From: Sphingomonas sp. Ant H11
Lineage (GTDB): Bacteria; Pseudomonadota; Alphaproteobacteria; Sphingomonadales; Sphingomonadaceae
DNA: 64,000 bases
Direction: 5' to 3'
Assembly: GCF_000797515.1 (NCBI RefSeq)
Contig: NZ_JSBN01000040.1
Coordinates: 1-64,000, forward strand
Shown in pieces: positions 55,913 to 64,000 of the stretch. The notes below the pieces were generated by a model, which was not told the DNA's origin, did no database searches, and saw only the letters and a program-made list of their open reading frames with translations. Numbering within the stretch: the stretch's first letter is position 1; each line of letters opens with the position of its first letter. The translations under genes and the position numbers were made by a program.

Positions 55913-58047
55913 AACATGCCCAATGAAATGCGCTGATCCGACGGTGTCGCGCCAGGGTTTCGTTCATCAGGCGGTGACCGCCGCGGCGCCTGATCCTTAT
56001 CGCCAAGCCAAAGCTGAAACCATGCAAGGTTTCGCTCGTATACCGCCAGTCGGTGTACGGGTTGCCATTTAATATGATGCTCACCTGGGAACACATATAA
56101 CGCGCTCGGGACATGGTGCTGTCTCAACGCGGCCAGGGTCTCCAGTGCGCCCAGATACTCGTCGTCGGAGAGCTGCATCAGGATCGGAGTTCTGATCCGG
56201 TTCGCATTGCGCGCGATCGAATAACAGTCCCAAAACGCTTCTCCCTCGTCGCCGCGCGCCGGATAACCGGAGCGCACATAGCTCTTTTCAGCTCCAGAGC
56301 CTGCCAGCGGAATGAGCGACCCCGGTTCCTCAAATGAGCTGCTGACGGCTGCAGCCGCAAACCAGGTGCTGTGCAAGAGGGCATATTGGATGGTTCGAGT
56401 GCCGTCGCTGAGGCCGGTTATGCCTATCCGCTTCGGGTCGACGACCCCTCGCCCCACAACGATGCGGATGCCCTGCTCCAGGGAGGAAAGGACGCTGCGA
56501 AGATCGGCCCATCCTTCCATATTCTTGCGCTCAAGCTCGTCACCGTCGCGGTTCGGCGACAGCCGTCCTACTTCGCGCGGACGCTCAAAGCTCAACACAG
56601 CGAAGCCGTTAGCGGCGAAAAGTTGGATCGGATATTCGTCGCCGGTGCCGCCGCGAAGAAATCCGCGGCTGTCATATTGCACGATGATCAGCGGATGGCG
56701 CTGGCCCGGTCGGTGCTCAGGAGGAAGGACGAGATCGCCAAACGTCTCAACGCCACGATCATTCCTCCATTTGAGACGCTCTATTTTGCCCAGCTCCAGC
56801 CCCGCAAACTCCGGATTGAGATCGATGATGGTTCCGATCCGATCATTATCATGCAGGCGCACTAGACGGCGCGGGTTCCCGGAGCTTTCGTGAAGGCAGA
56901 TCAGATCGCTTCTTGCGGGCTGGCAATTGGCGAGCAAGTCATCGGTTAAAAACGTGCGACGTGGATTTCCATGCCCTGGGCGCCAGACATAAATGCCGAG
57001 CTGGCTCAGGCCCCAGCCTTCCCGTCGCATGAACCGTACCGTTTGTCCGTCATCCGCCCACCACACACCGACGATGTGCGTGCAGGCATCCGTCCGGCAG
57101 ACGAATTCTGGTCCCTGCGCAATTCGTGCGTGCAACTCGGTCGTGGGAATATACTCATTGGCATCGCGGGCACGCGTCCAAGCCACGCTATCGCGACCGG
57201 TCGCCACGAGCATCGCGTGCGGTGGCCGCTTGGGATCGCTGGTTGGATCGACCAACTGACGTTCGAGCAACGTGGCCTGCCGGACGTTGCGCGACCCCAG
57301 ATCAACGACGAAATAGGCCGCGTTTAAGGGAGAATAGGCAAACGGACGGCTGCTGGCCTTCGGTACAAACCGATCGTCGAAAAGATAACCGACTTGCGCT
57401 TCACGATCGAAGGCCCGCTCCGTGTCGCGCAAACCCGGCTTGGTAGAAAAGATGATCGATCCACCATCTTCGGACCAGGCCAGATCCTCAACATCGATTT
57501 CGGAAGTCGTCACAGCCTCGGCCGCGGACCCATCGGCACGCGCCCGCCAAACCTGGGTAATGCCATTCCGGCGTTTCAGGTAAGCGATCCACTCGCCATC
57601 TGGCGACCAATGAGGGGTGATCACCTTCGGAACTCCCGTCGGAAAATTGGCGATTCCAGTGCGGGTCAACGTCTCTCGTATCAACTCTCCGCCGGCGTCG
57701 ACTTCGATGAGTTGAGGGCGGGCGCCTATCGTCGCGACATATAGCCCGAGGCAATATTGATTCGCCCGAGGATCGGCCCGCCGAATCTGGAAGGCCACCC
57801 TTGCGCCGTCGGGAGAGACGGCGATGGCGCTCACGCCATCGAGCGCCACGCTCGCCGGCCAGCCCACGTCACGAAGTCGGACCAAATCCATAGCGGTGGG
57901 TAAGCGTCGGTCAGCAGGACGAGCTGCCTCGCCCGACGGAGTGAGATCACGACAGCCTTCGATCGCCGCAGCGTGGGCCTCCTCGCCGCCGGCCATCGAC
58001 AAAGTTACGAGGGCGGCAGGCAGCGCCCCTATGAGCAACCGCATCAC
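55810..58047 (-). CDS. Lasso-peptide isopeptidase (S9 prolyl-oligopeptidase fold)
   Basis: A 745-residue exported enzyme (signal LLIGALPAALVTLSMAGGEEA). A beta-propeller-like N-terminal region (e.g. SPDGARVAFQIRRADP, HWSPDGEWIAYLKRRNGITQ, AWSEDGGSIIFSTKPG) is followed by an alpha/beta hydrolase domain. It has Ser545 in GITGLSDGT, an Asp pair at 628-629 (MQLSDDEYLG) and His657/658 in PGEHHIKW, the order of the Ser-Asp-His triad. AtxE2-type isopeptidases open the lasso macrolactam. The last ~50 residues after WFQLWLGDKD look unusual and overlap the C gene. The start overlaps the TonB receptor stop by four bases. Confidence 0.9.
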   Translation of the reverse strand: MMRLLIGALPAALVTLSMAGGEEAHAAAIEGCRDLTPSGEAARPADRRLPTAMDLVRLRDVGWPASVALDGVSAIAVSPDGARVAFQIRRADPRANQYCLGLYVATIGARPQLIEVDAGGELIRETLTRTGIANFPTGVPKVITPHWSPDGEWIAYLKRRNGITQVWRARADGSAAEAVTTSEIDVEDLAWSEDGGSIIFSTKPGLRDTERAFDREAQVGYLFDDRFVPKASSRPFAYSPLNAAYFVVDLGSRNVRQATLLERQLVDPTSDPKRPPHAMLVATGRDSVAWTRARDANEYIPTTELHARIAQGPEFVCRTDACTHIVGVWWADDGQTVRFMRREGWGLSQLGIYVWRPGHGNPRRTFLTDDLLANCQPARSDLICLHESSGNPRRLVRLHDNDRIGTIIDLNPEFAGLELGKIERLKWRNDRGVETFGDLVLPPEHRPGQRHPLIIVQYDSRGFLRGGTGDEYPIQLFAANGFAVLSFERPREVGRLSPNRDGDELERKNMEGWADLRSVLSSLEQGIRIVVGRGVVDPKRIGITGLSDGTRTIQYALLHSTWFAAAAVSSSFEEPGSLIPLAGSGAEKSYVRSGYPARGDEGEAFWDCYSIARNANRIRTPILMQLSDDEYLGALETLAALRQHHVPSALYVFPGEHHIKWQPVHRLAVYERNLAWFQLWLGDKDQAPRRSPPDERNPGATPSDQRISLGMFHVAPMAPAPSKIPAPVDQCRAQASASTSASNRR

Positions 58048-60642
58048 AGATGCTTGGTGATGGACAGGCTGACGAAGCGACCGACGACCGAATAATTCGT
58101 TGAATCATAGCCGGGATAATAGGGAGCCGATGTCTTAATCCGATCGGGCTTGTCATTGAACAGATTCAGCGCCGAAAGGCTTATGGTGATACCGTCCACG
58201 GCCTTGGGACCAGAACGCGTCCGATAACCGAACGTAAGATCGAGCGTCTTCATCGATCCTACTGGGCGCGCTGGCACCGTGCGATTGTCTGTCAGCCCCC
58301 CGATGTAATTGCCGTACGCGGCCACAGAGATGGCATGTCGATCCCAGATCAGTCCGGTTCGGGCACGCCAGTGAGGGGGATTGAAGATGACCCCCGCAGC
58401 CGGAATGGGGGTGGCGCTCGGCGTCAATTGCTGTTCGCTATGAAGATAGCTGGCGGATCCCGTGAAGGTTAGATCGTTCTGCGCCGCCAATTCCAACCGA
58501 TAATCGGCTGACACATCGACCCCCCTGAGAGCCTGACGTGCGATATTCAGATAACGGCTGTCGATGATCGCCACGACGTTCGCGGCGTTATAGGGTGCGC
58601 CGGTGAGATTCTCGACGCCCGCCTTTGATGCGTCAACAGCGCTGCCGACATCTGCCAGCGTCGGATCCAAATCAACCAAGGCCTGATAGACGGGGTTGGT
58701 GAGCAACCCCTCATAAGACGTGATCGGCTGCGAAATGCGGTTCCTGTATCGCACCTCAAATAGATTACCCTCGATCCTCAAGTTCGGAATGGCAGCGGGT
58801 CGCAGGTCAACCGATGCTGCCCAGGTGGATGCCCGCTCCGGCTTGAGATTGGGATTCCCCCCAACGAGGAAGAGCGCCGTAGCCGTTGCGGGATAGCTGG
58901 TACTTCCGAAATAACTCGCGGGAACCAGTTCGGCATCATATCCTACATATTGCTGGTATAACGTCGGCGTCTTGAACGAGCGACCCCAGGAAATCTTGAG
59001 CTCCAGGCCCTTCAGAGGAGCGTAAACCGCGCCGAGTTTGGGCGTCGCGACACTCGCCATTCCTGGATAGTTTTCGTAGCGGGCAGCGGCGCTGACCGAA
59101 AAATGATCGACGAAAGGTACTGCTTCATCGGGTGCGATGATCGGCGCGTATAGTTCGCCGAAAGCATAGTAGCTTCGCCGCGTCTTTGAGAATTGGACGG
59201 TAGGAACCGTACCAGTCGAACTCTCCGTCGCGAGGTTTGCGATCAGTTCGTTCCCGCGATAGCCGCCTCCCATGGCCAACCTCACATTGCCGCCTGGCAA
59301 ATGCGCGAGACTCCCTTCGACGTTCATCTCAATCAGGGTCGATCGGTTACGATAGAATCCCACCGAGGCGAAGCTGAGTGCCCCCCCCGCTGTAGAATCG
59401 CGAATTCACATCAGTCTTATCTTCACCATACGTGGCCAGCAGCGTCGCCGACCAGCCGGCCGGTAAAGTCCATGCAAGTTTTGGCGAGATCGCGTAAGAC
59501 TGAACTGCAGGAGTTCTGTAATAGCCAAGATCTGTATAGTTGTTGCTAGCGAGTGGTTGAACCGTCGTGGAATGCCTTGAACTATAGAGCGCGTCCACAC
59601 TTGCTGTGAGCCGCGAGCTTATATCCCAATATCCGCTGACAACAGCGCTGTGATGTCGTTGATAGGGAAGTAGAGTTGTGGAGGGGAAACTTCCATCAGT
59701 GTAACTACGCCGCCCCGCGTTGATGGGCGTGTCACGCTCGAAGTCGTAGCTGGCGATAAAACCAGCACGAGACCCGGTGGTGCCGGCTACAATGCTATAT
59801 TCCTGTTGGCGATCCCCACCGTCGGTTGATGCGCCAAGACGGGCGGTCAGGCTGGCTCCATCAAAGCTCCGCTTCAGAATTACGTTGGCAACGCCAGCGA
59901 CCGCATCCGATCCATAGATCGCCGAGGCGCCATCGGTGATGATCTCTACACGATCGACAGCAGCAAGAGGGATAGCAGAAATATCAATTGCTTGCTGCGC
60001 GCTGTTATATGCCAGCCGGTGCCCGTTCAGCAGCGTCAACGTCGCATCCTGGCCAAGGCCACGAAGGTTCAGACTAGACGCGGAACTGACGTTCTGATTG
60101 GTCTCACCAGTCACGCCGACGGTCACACCTGGGTTTTGCCCACCAGAAAAGCTTTGGGGCAAGCTGCGGGCAAAGTCGCCGAGATTAGTAAGGCCAGATT
60201 TGCGAATCTCCTCCTGGGTCTTCGTGATCGTTGGAGAAGATGGGAGGGCGCCCCGGATGCGTGTCCCGGTCACGACAATGTCGGTTACGGAGCCGCTTTG
60301 TACGTCGTCGGCCGCAATCCGCGGCTCCTCTCGCCCCCTGATATAGATCGTTCCTCCCGATATTTCGGCGCTGAGGCCGGTTCCGCGCAACAGCTGTGCC
60401 AACGCGTCATCTGGCGTGAAATGACCGTTCAGAGCCGGGGCTTTCTTTCCGCGAAGATCGTCGCTGATCGCTAAAAGTTCGAGTCCGGAAGCGCGCGCAA
60501 CTTCGCGAAGCGCGGTCTTGAGATCCTGTGCGGCAATGTCATAATCGCGGGCGGGGCGCTCTTGCGCAAAGGCCGCCGTGCTCATCAGTAGCGTTGCTGC
60601 AACTACACCGCCATATAGCCCAATGCGATGATTCCGCCTCAT
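58044..60642 (-). CDS. TonB-dependent receptor with STN domain, lasso cluster (frameshifted)
   Basis: After a signal peptide (GGVVAATLLMSTAAFAQ) there is an STN signalling domain (~residues 30-100: YDIAAQDLKTALREVARASG) that would contact FecR. Next come a TonB-box-like DIVVTGTRI, the plug (LNLRGLGQDATLTLLNGHRL) and the barrel ending SLSITKHL. The frame breaks in a G8 run (+ strand C8 at 59381-59388). With seven it reads YSGGALSFASVGFYRN and the protein is 865 residues. It probably imports the lasso peptide and signals its presence. Confidence 0.92.
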
Positions 60643-60734
60643 TCCAATGCCCCCTTAGGTAGCCCCGCTGTCGCGCGGATGCATTGGCCTGACGGGGGGA
60701 CTTCAAATGTGGTGCGGTTTGTCGAAAAAGGCGA

Positions 60735-61736
60735 CTAATTCGGCGACCTCAAAAGCAGGCGGCCAGGCTGGCTCCGATCAACGATGAGGCCAAGCAAAAT
60801 CGCTAGCTTTTCCGCAACCGCTTGCGGGTCGCCAATCTTGAAGTCGGCTACGACCCTGCGCTGCCCCATAGCCGTGTCCGCAAAGACGATCTTGGTTGCC
60901 GAAGACTCGTTCACTTTCTCGATTATCGCTTCCGCAGGAACGTCGTCGAAGTTCTCCAACGACCCTGCCAAAACTGTCATCGAACTCTGTGGCGTGGGCG
61001 CCGCGGACACTGTCGCCGGCCGCGGATAGGAGGCTTGTTCCCCAGGTCCAAGACGGACGACCCTCTCCGACCTGTCCGTAGCTAATCGCGGAAAGGTGAC
61101 CTCGATCGCTCCGCTGATGAGGCGAACCTTGACCTCGCCGTCGACCGCTACTTCGAACAGGGTCCCAGTCGCTTTCACCTTGCCGCCCGCCGCGTATACA
61201 ACGAACGGCCGAGCGGCATTGTGGGCCACGGCAAAGCGGGCTTTGCCACTCAAGAGACGCACCGACCGCTCGGACTCCGAGAAATCTGCCTCCATGCGAC
61301 TATGTGCGAATAGCGTCACTACCGATGCGTCGCTAAGTGTGACGGTCCGATCGGTCGTTTCCGCGGCATAGGCCAATGCCGGCGCGTTGCCGGAGACACC
61401 GACGACGCCGTTACCGGGCGACATGTGCAGCACACCGAACACGCCAGCAGCGGAAATACCGACTGCAACCACCCCACCAACGGCGATCATTCTTCCTTTC
61501 GCACCCCACCCGACCGACTCTTGCGCGGGTCGCGTGATGGCGCGCAGAACTGGCGCCTGCGCGGCGGCGTCGCTCGCTCGACCAACCTCGATCGCCACAC
61601 GCCTATAAACGGCACGGTGCTCGTCATCCTTCGACAACCAACGCTCAAGCGCTGCGGCGTGCCGGCCCGGATCTTCGAGCATCTTCGAAACCCATTTGTA
61701 GGCCTGCCGCTCGATCCTCGAGGGACGGTCGTTCAT
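60735..61736 (-). CDS. FecR-type anti-sigma factor
   Basis: A 333-residue inner-membrane regulator. The N-terminal cytoplasmic DUF4880-like segment (RQAYKWVSKMLEDPGRHAAALERWLSKDDEHRAVYRR) binds sigma. One membrane helix follows (MIAVGGVVAVGISAAGVFGV), then a periplasmic FecR domain (DRTVTLSDASVVTLFAHSRM ... VRLLSGKARFAVAH). The ATG at 61736 overlaps the sigma stop (ATGA). Confidence 0.92.
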   Translation of the reverse strand: MNDRPSRIERQAYKWVSKMLEDPGRHAAALERWLSKDDEHRAVYRRVAIEVGRASDAAAQAPVLRAITRPAQESVGWGAKGRMIAVGGVVAVGISAAGVFGVLHMSPGNGVVGVSGNAPALAYAAETTDRTVTLSDASVVTLFAHSRMEADFSESERSVRLLSGKARFAVAHNAARPFVVYAAGGKVKATGTLFEVAVDGEVKVRLISGAIEVTFPRLATDRSERVVRLGPGEQASYPRPATVSAAPTPQSSMTVLAGSLENFDDVPAEAIIEKVNESSATKIVFADTAMGQRRVVADFKIGDPQAVAEKLAILLGLIVDRSQPGRLLLRSPN

Positions 61737-62293
61737 CGGAGCCTCCGATGCTGATCGATATGAGCAATGGCCTTCAGCATCTGCCTCTTTACACCCCAAA
61801 CGCTCATCCCGACTTTAACGGCTATTTCCTTGTAGGTGAAACCATCGACGCGACTGAGCAGAAATATCTCCAACGTCTTCGGCTTCAGCTCGCGCAAGAT
61901 GGCTGTGTAGTGAGCGAGTTCCTGGCGGCCCTCCAACTCCCGGTGCTGATCATATTCTGTTGGATGATCGAGCCCCTCCATAAGTGGCACCGACACTTCC
62001 GATAGACGGGTCGAGGCGCGCTCGGCACGATCACGCAGTAGATTAGTCGCAATGCGTCTCAGATACGCCTGCGGGGTCGCGATCTGAGTAGCCGGTGACG
62101 CCCGTAGAAACCTGGTCAGTGCTTCATGCGCCAAGTCATCAGCTTCGTCGTGGGAGCCAAGTCTTCTCCGAAAAAACCGCATGAGACTTGGAACCTCCGA
62201 CCGGTAAATCGCGTCGAATTCTACACTGCCCGGAACCTTGGAGTCCGGTAGGTCACGCGCCCCGGCGTGCTCGGCACTGTCCTCCAGCGCCAT
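61733..62293 (-). CDS. ECF sigma factor, FecI type
   Basis: A 186-residue sigma factor. Region 2 is at ~residues 28-92 (YRSEVPSLMRFFRRRLGSHD, then EADDLAHEALTRFLRA), and region 4 is near the C-terminus (LKPKTLEIFLLSRVDGFTYKEIAVKVGMSVWGVKRQMLKA). It would direct RNA polymerase to the receptor/isopeptidase operon and perhaps the lasso promoter once the TonB receptor-FecR path is triggered. First gene of the minus-strand operon. Confidence 0.93.
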   Translation of the reverse strand: MALEDSAEHAGARDLPDSKVPGSVEFDAIYRSEVPSLMRFFRRRLGSHDEADDLAHEALTRFLRASPATQIATPQAYLRRIATNLLRDRAERASTRLSEVSVPLMEGLDHPTEYDQHRELEGRQELAHYTAILRELKPKTLEIFLLSRVDGFTYKEIAVKVGMSVWGVKRQMLKAIAHIDQHRRLR

Positions 62294-62647
62294 TAGAAGA
62301 TCCGCAGAGACGCGTTTGCGCGATGTGCATAACGACCGTCATCAGCCTCGCTCCGATCCCAGCACAATGATCCCCACAGAGCCCCCCGGTTGCGAACGAC
62401 ATCAAGCCATGGGAGCCGAGCATTCTGCCTGTCGCACGCCAGTCGGTTGACCCCCGTAGGTGGCTCGCTCGCTTCGAGTTTCCCGCACATCTCGATATCC
62501 CTTGGCCCACCATCCAGCCATTTTGTCCCAGGGGAATCTTACCCCCTTCGCCGATATGTGCAAGTAGAAGCATCATATGGTGTTAAATACACCTGGCATG
62601 TGTGGGCGTCCCGTTGAGCTCCCCGTAGGTGGGTTGGGGAGCTCACG
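62294..62647. promoter_or_regulatory. Divergent promoter region between ECF sigma and XRE genes
   Basis: About 350 bases with no convincing gene. Both flanking genes start from it. The only strong structure is the inverted repeat at 62616-62644. The short open frames here have no family features. Confidence 0.45.
62616..62644 (+). promoter_or_regulatory. Perfect inverted repeat over the XRE ribosome site
   Basis: GAGCTCCCC (62616-62624) and GGGGAGCTC (62636-62644) form a perfect 9-bp inverted repeat with an 11-base loop, ending three bases before the ATG at 62648. The right arm contains the GGGGAG Shine-Dalgarno. It could be an autoregulatory operator or an mRNA hairpin hiding the ribosome site. 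Confidence 0.65.
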
Positions 62648-62992
62648 ATGGATTTGCACAAACGGTTCGGTAACTTGGTGCGTGCTCACCGCCTTCGATT
62701 AGGCATGAAGCAGGCCGAACTGGCGGAAGCTGCCGGCCTATCTCCCAATATGATCGGGAAGGTTGAGAGAGGGGAGGCTGCCCTCAGATTCCCCAACATC
62801 GAACAAATTGCGCGCGCGCTTGAAGTGGATCCTGCAGAACTGTTCGCGATCGATCCAGGGTCAAACCATTACCAGCGACCGGACCTTTTCGATCTGACGG
62901 CCGAACTCTCCGGTTTGAGCGATGTCGAGTTGAAGTGGGCTAGCGAAATGCTTGCCCTTACGCTTCGAATGTTTCGATCAAACACGCGGTAG
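62648..62992 (+). CDS. XRE-family transcriptional regulator
   Basis: A 114-residue protein. HTH_3 at residues ~6-62 (FGNLVRAHRLRLGMKQAELAEAAGLSPNMIGKVERGEAALRFPNIEQIARALEVDPAELFA) is a textbook Cro/CI fold. The C-terminus is a short helix (VELKWASEMLALTLRMF) that could dimerise. It is divergent from the lasso sigma operon, with an inverted repeat over its own start. Confidence 0.9.
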   Translation: MDLHKRFGNLVRAHRLRLGMKQAELAEAAGLSPNMIGKVERGEAALRFPNIEQIARALEVDPAELFAIDPGSNHYQRPDLFDLTAELSGLSDVELKWASEMLALTLRMFRSNTR

Positions 62993-63262
62993 AAAAAATA
63001 TTGTGCGCGCCATTTCGCACCTACGCACTCAGCGATCCGTCGACGACCGGCGACTGCTGTCTTTTGGGTGAGGGAAGGGGGCAAGAGAAGGTGGTCATAG
63101 GAAGCAGTGCTCCCCGTCCGCTTCTCAACGGTCAACCAGGAGCGCTGTGCCGGGATTGGTTATAAGCTGCAGCAGGACGGGTCCGAACAGGAAGGACGGC
63201 TTGTCCCACCATCCGTCGCCGCGACTCGTTGCGGCCACCCCGGCTTCCACCTGCGGCCCGCG
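62993..63262. other. Gap with no gene recognised
   Basis: About 270 bases between the XRE and MarR-like genes. Short overlapping frames on both strands show no domain features. No repeat or terminator stands out. Confidence 0.4.
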
Positions 63263-63610
63263 CTACCGTAGCCGGTCAATGAGATCATCGAGCAGCGAAA
63301 TGCAGCCTTGCGTCAGACCAACAGATACGCGCCGGCCGTCCTGCCCGTCGGCACTGCGCGTCAATAGCCCCTTTTTCGTAAGCTCGGCGATCTTTCGATG
63401 CGCGCTGGTCGTCGGCACATGGGACGCCATGCACAGCGACCAAAGATAGGTCTTTCGACCTTCGAGGTGCGCCAGATAGAGATCCAGCAGCATATCCCAC
63501 GTCGGAACCGGGCAGAGGTCGAACCCCAACGCAGCGCCGACGAGCCTGCGCTCGGCAAGGAGCCGGAGGCAGACCTCTTTCCTACTTTTTTCAGGATCGT
63601 CAGCGTTCAT
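63263..63610 (-). CDS. MarR-like winged-helix protein
   Basis: About 115 residues from ATG 63610 (MNADDPEKSRK); a slightly longer start at 63640 is possible. Residues ~40-110 contain LLDLYLAHLEGRKTYLWSL, then VPTTSAHRKIAELTKKGLLTRSADGQDGRRVSVGLT, the recognition helix and wing of MarR/PadR-type regulators. Target unknown. Confidence 0.7.
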   Translation of the reverse strand: MNADDPEKSRKEVCLRLLAERRLVGAALGFDLCPVPTWDMLLDLYLAHLEGRKTYLWSLCMASHVPTTSAHRKIAELTKKGLLTRSADGQDGRRVSVGLTQGCISLLDDLIDRLR

Positions 63611-63685
63611 CTGCGTCGAACTTTTCTGGCACAGGCTCAATGCCCAGCGTGACGGCCCACGCGCGCGACAGTGCAGGGACGACCG

Positions 63686-63976
63686 CTATGCGGCGGACAC
63701 GGCCAACCCTTGCGGAAGGATCGCACCGGCTCGATACAGCTCGATCAGTTCCTCCTGCTCCGGACGCAGCGCATCGATTGCACCAAGGGCGTCGGGATCA
63801 CCGCTCAGCAGATGCGATGGGCAGCGCCCTTCATAGGTTCCGAGATTCGGGCGATGGGCGCGGTATCCCGCGAGCGCCGCAAGTTCCGGGTCGAACGAGC
63901 GGGCGATCTCCGGCGGATAGGCGAGCCAGGGCAACTCATAGGGTTTCAACCAGCCCAGGCTGTAGCTCACGATCAT
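63686..63976 (-). CDS. Unknown 96-residue protein
   Basis: The frame from 63976 encodes MIVSYSLGWLKPYELPWLAY and then a stretch rich in Ala/Leu/Asp with no recognised domain (FDPELAALAGYRAHRPNLGTYEGRCPSHLL). It may continue beyond the window edge if the start is further upstream. Expressed status uncertain. Confidence 0.5.
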   Translation of the reverse strand: MIVSYSLGWLKPYELPWLAYPPEIARSFDPELAALAGYRAHRPNLGTYEGRCPSHLLSGDPDALGAIDALRPEQEELIELYRAGAILPQGLAVSAA

Positions 63977-64000
63977 CCCGCGCCTCGGCCGTCGGGTGCG

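Noticed and set aside
62869-63135. Minus-strand 88-codon open frame
   Set aside because: Overlaps the XRE gene end, has no domain or ribosome site, and its composition is not coding-like.
1-64000. CRISPR array, tRNA or rRNA genes
   Set aside because: No regularly spaced direct repeats with unique spacers, and no cloverleaf or rRNA-like segments were seen on reading through the sequence.
1-64000. Replication origin, relaxase, coupling protein or oriT
   Set aside because: No RepA/RepC, TraI or TraD homolog is present; these must lie outside the window.

Overview
The window looks like part of a conjugative accessory replicon (plasmid or integrative element) of a sphingomonad-type alphaproteobacterium. 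This is inferred from the GC-rich coding, the CYP153/AlkB alkane genes, an F-type transfer operon and a lasso-peptide cluster of the astexin/syanodin type. No rRNA, tRNA, CRISPR array, replication gene or relaxase is visible.

Layout. (1) Bases 1-4,700: the 3' half of a ferredoxin reductase, then nested insertion-sequence debris, including a complete IS66-type element with its 8-bp target duplication inside an IS5-family transposase. (2) 4,684-25,553: an alkane-degradation island. An AlkS-like MalT/LuxR regulator and an alpha/beta hydrolase lie on the minus strand. On the plus strand are a CYP153 hydroxylase with its ferredoxin reductase and ferredoxin, then (after IS110 and IS5 remnants) alkB, two rubredoxins, an aldehyde dehydrogenase (alkH), a GMC alcohol dehydrogenase (alkJ), an outer-membrane alkL, and beta-oxidation genes (thiolase, an internally deleted FadB-type gene, acyl-CoA dehydrogenase, acyl-CoA ligase). 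Together these would carry n-alkane uptake, terminal oxidation to the fatty acid, CoA activation and beta-oxidation. A 16-bp dyad is shared by alkS and both alkane-hydroxylase promoters. (3) 25,858-51,144: a TraR-like LuxR regulator, an SGNH hydrolase, a small membrane protein cut by an IS5-family element, and a 22-kb minus-strand F-type T4SS operon in the order (small gene)-dsbC-traA-L-E-K-B-V-C-(four small genes)-W-U-N-N2-trbC-signal peptidase-traF-trbB-like-H-G. (4) 51,452-53,121: an unknown protein, an XRE regulator and a GntR regulator. (5) 53,275-62,293: a complete lasso-peptide locus. It has a 44-residue precursor, the B and C maturation enzymes, and a convergent operon of ECF sigma factor, FecR anti-sigma, STN-domain TonB receptor and lasso isopeptidase, suggesting a make/re-import/cleave/sense circuit. 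(6) 62,648-63,976: an XRE regulator, a MarR-like protein and an unknown protein.

Quality caveat. More than twenty genes are split by single-base frameshifts, mostly in short homopolymers. In nearly every case one base restores a full-length family member and a coherent stop. Residual indel errors in the assembly are the most economical explanation, so split genes are annotated as one locus with the shift position stated. True decay is clear only for the IS fragments, the ferredoxin-reductase remnant, the alkB leader copy and the FadB-type gene.
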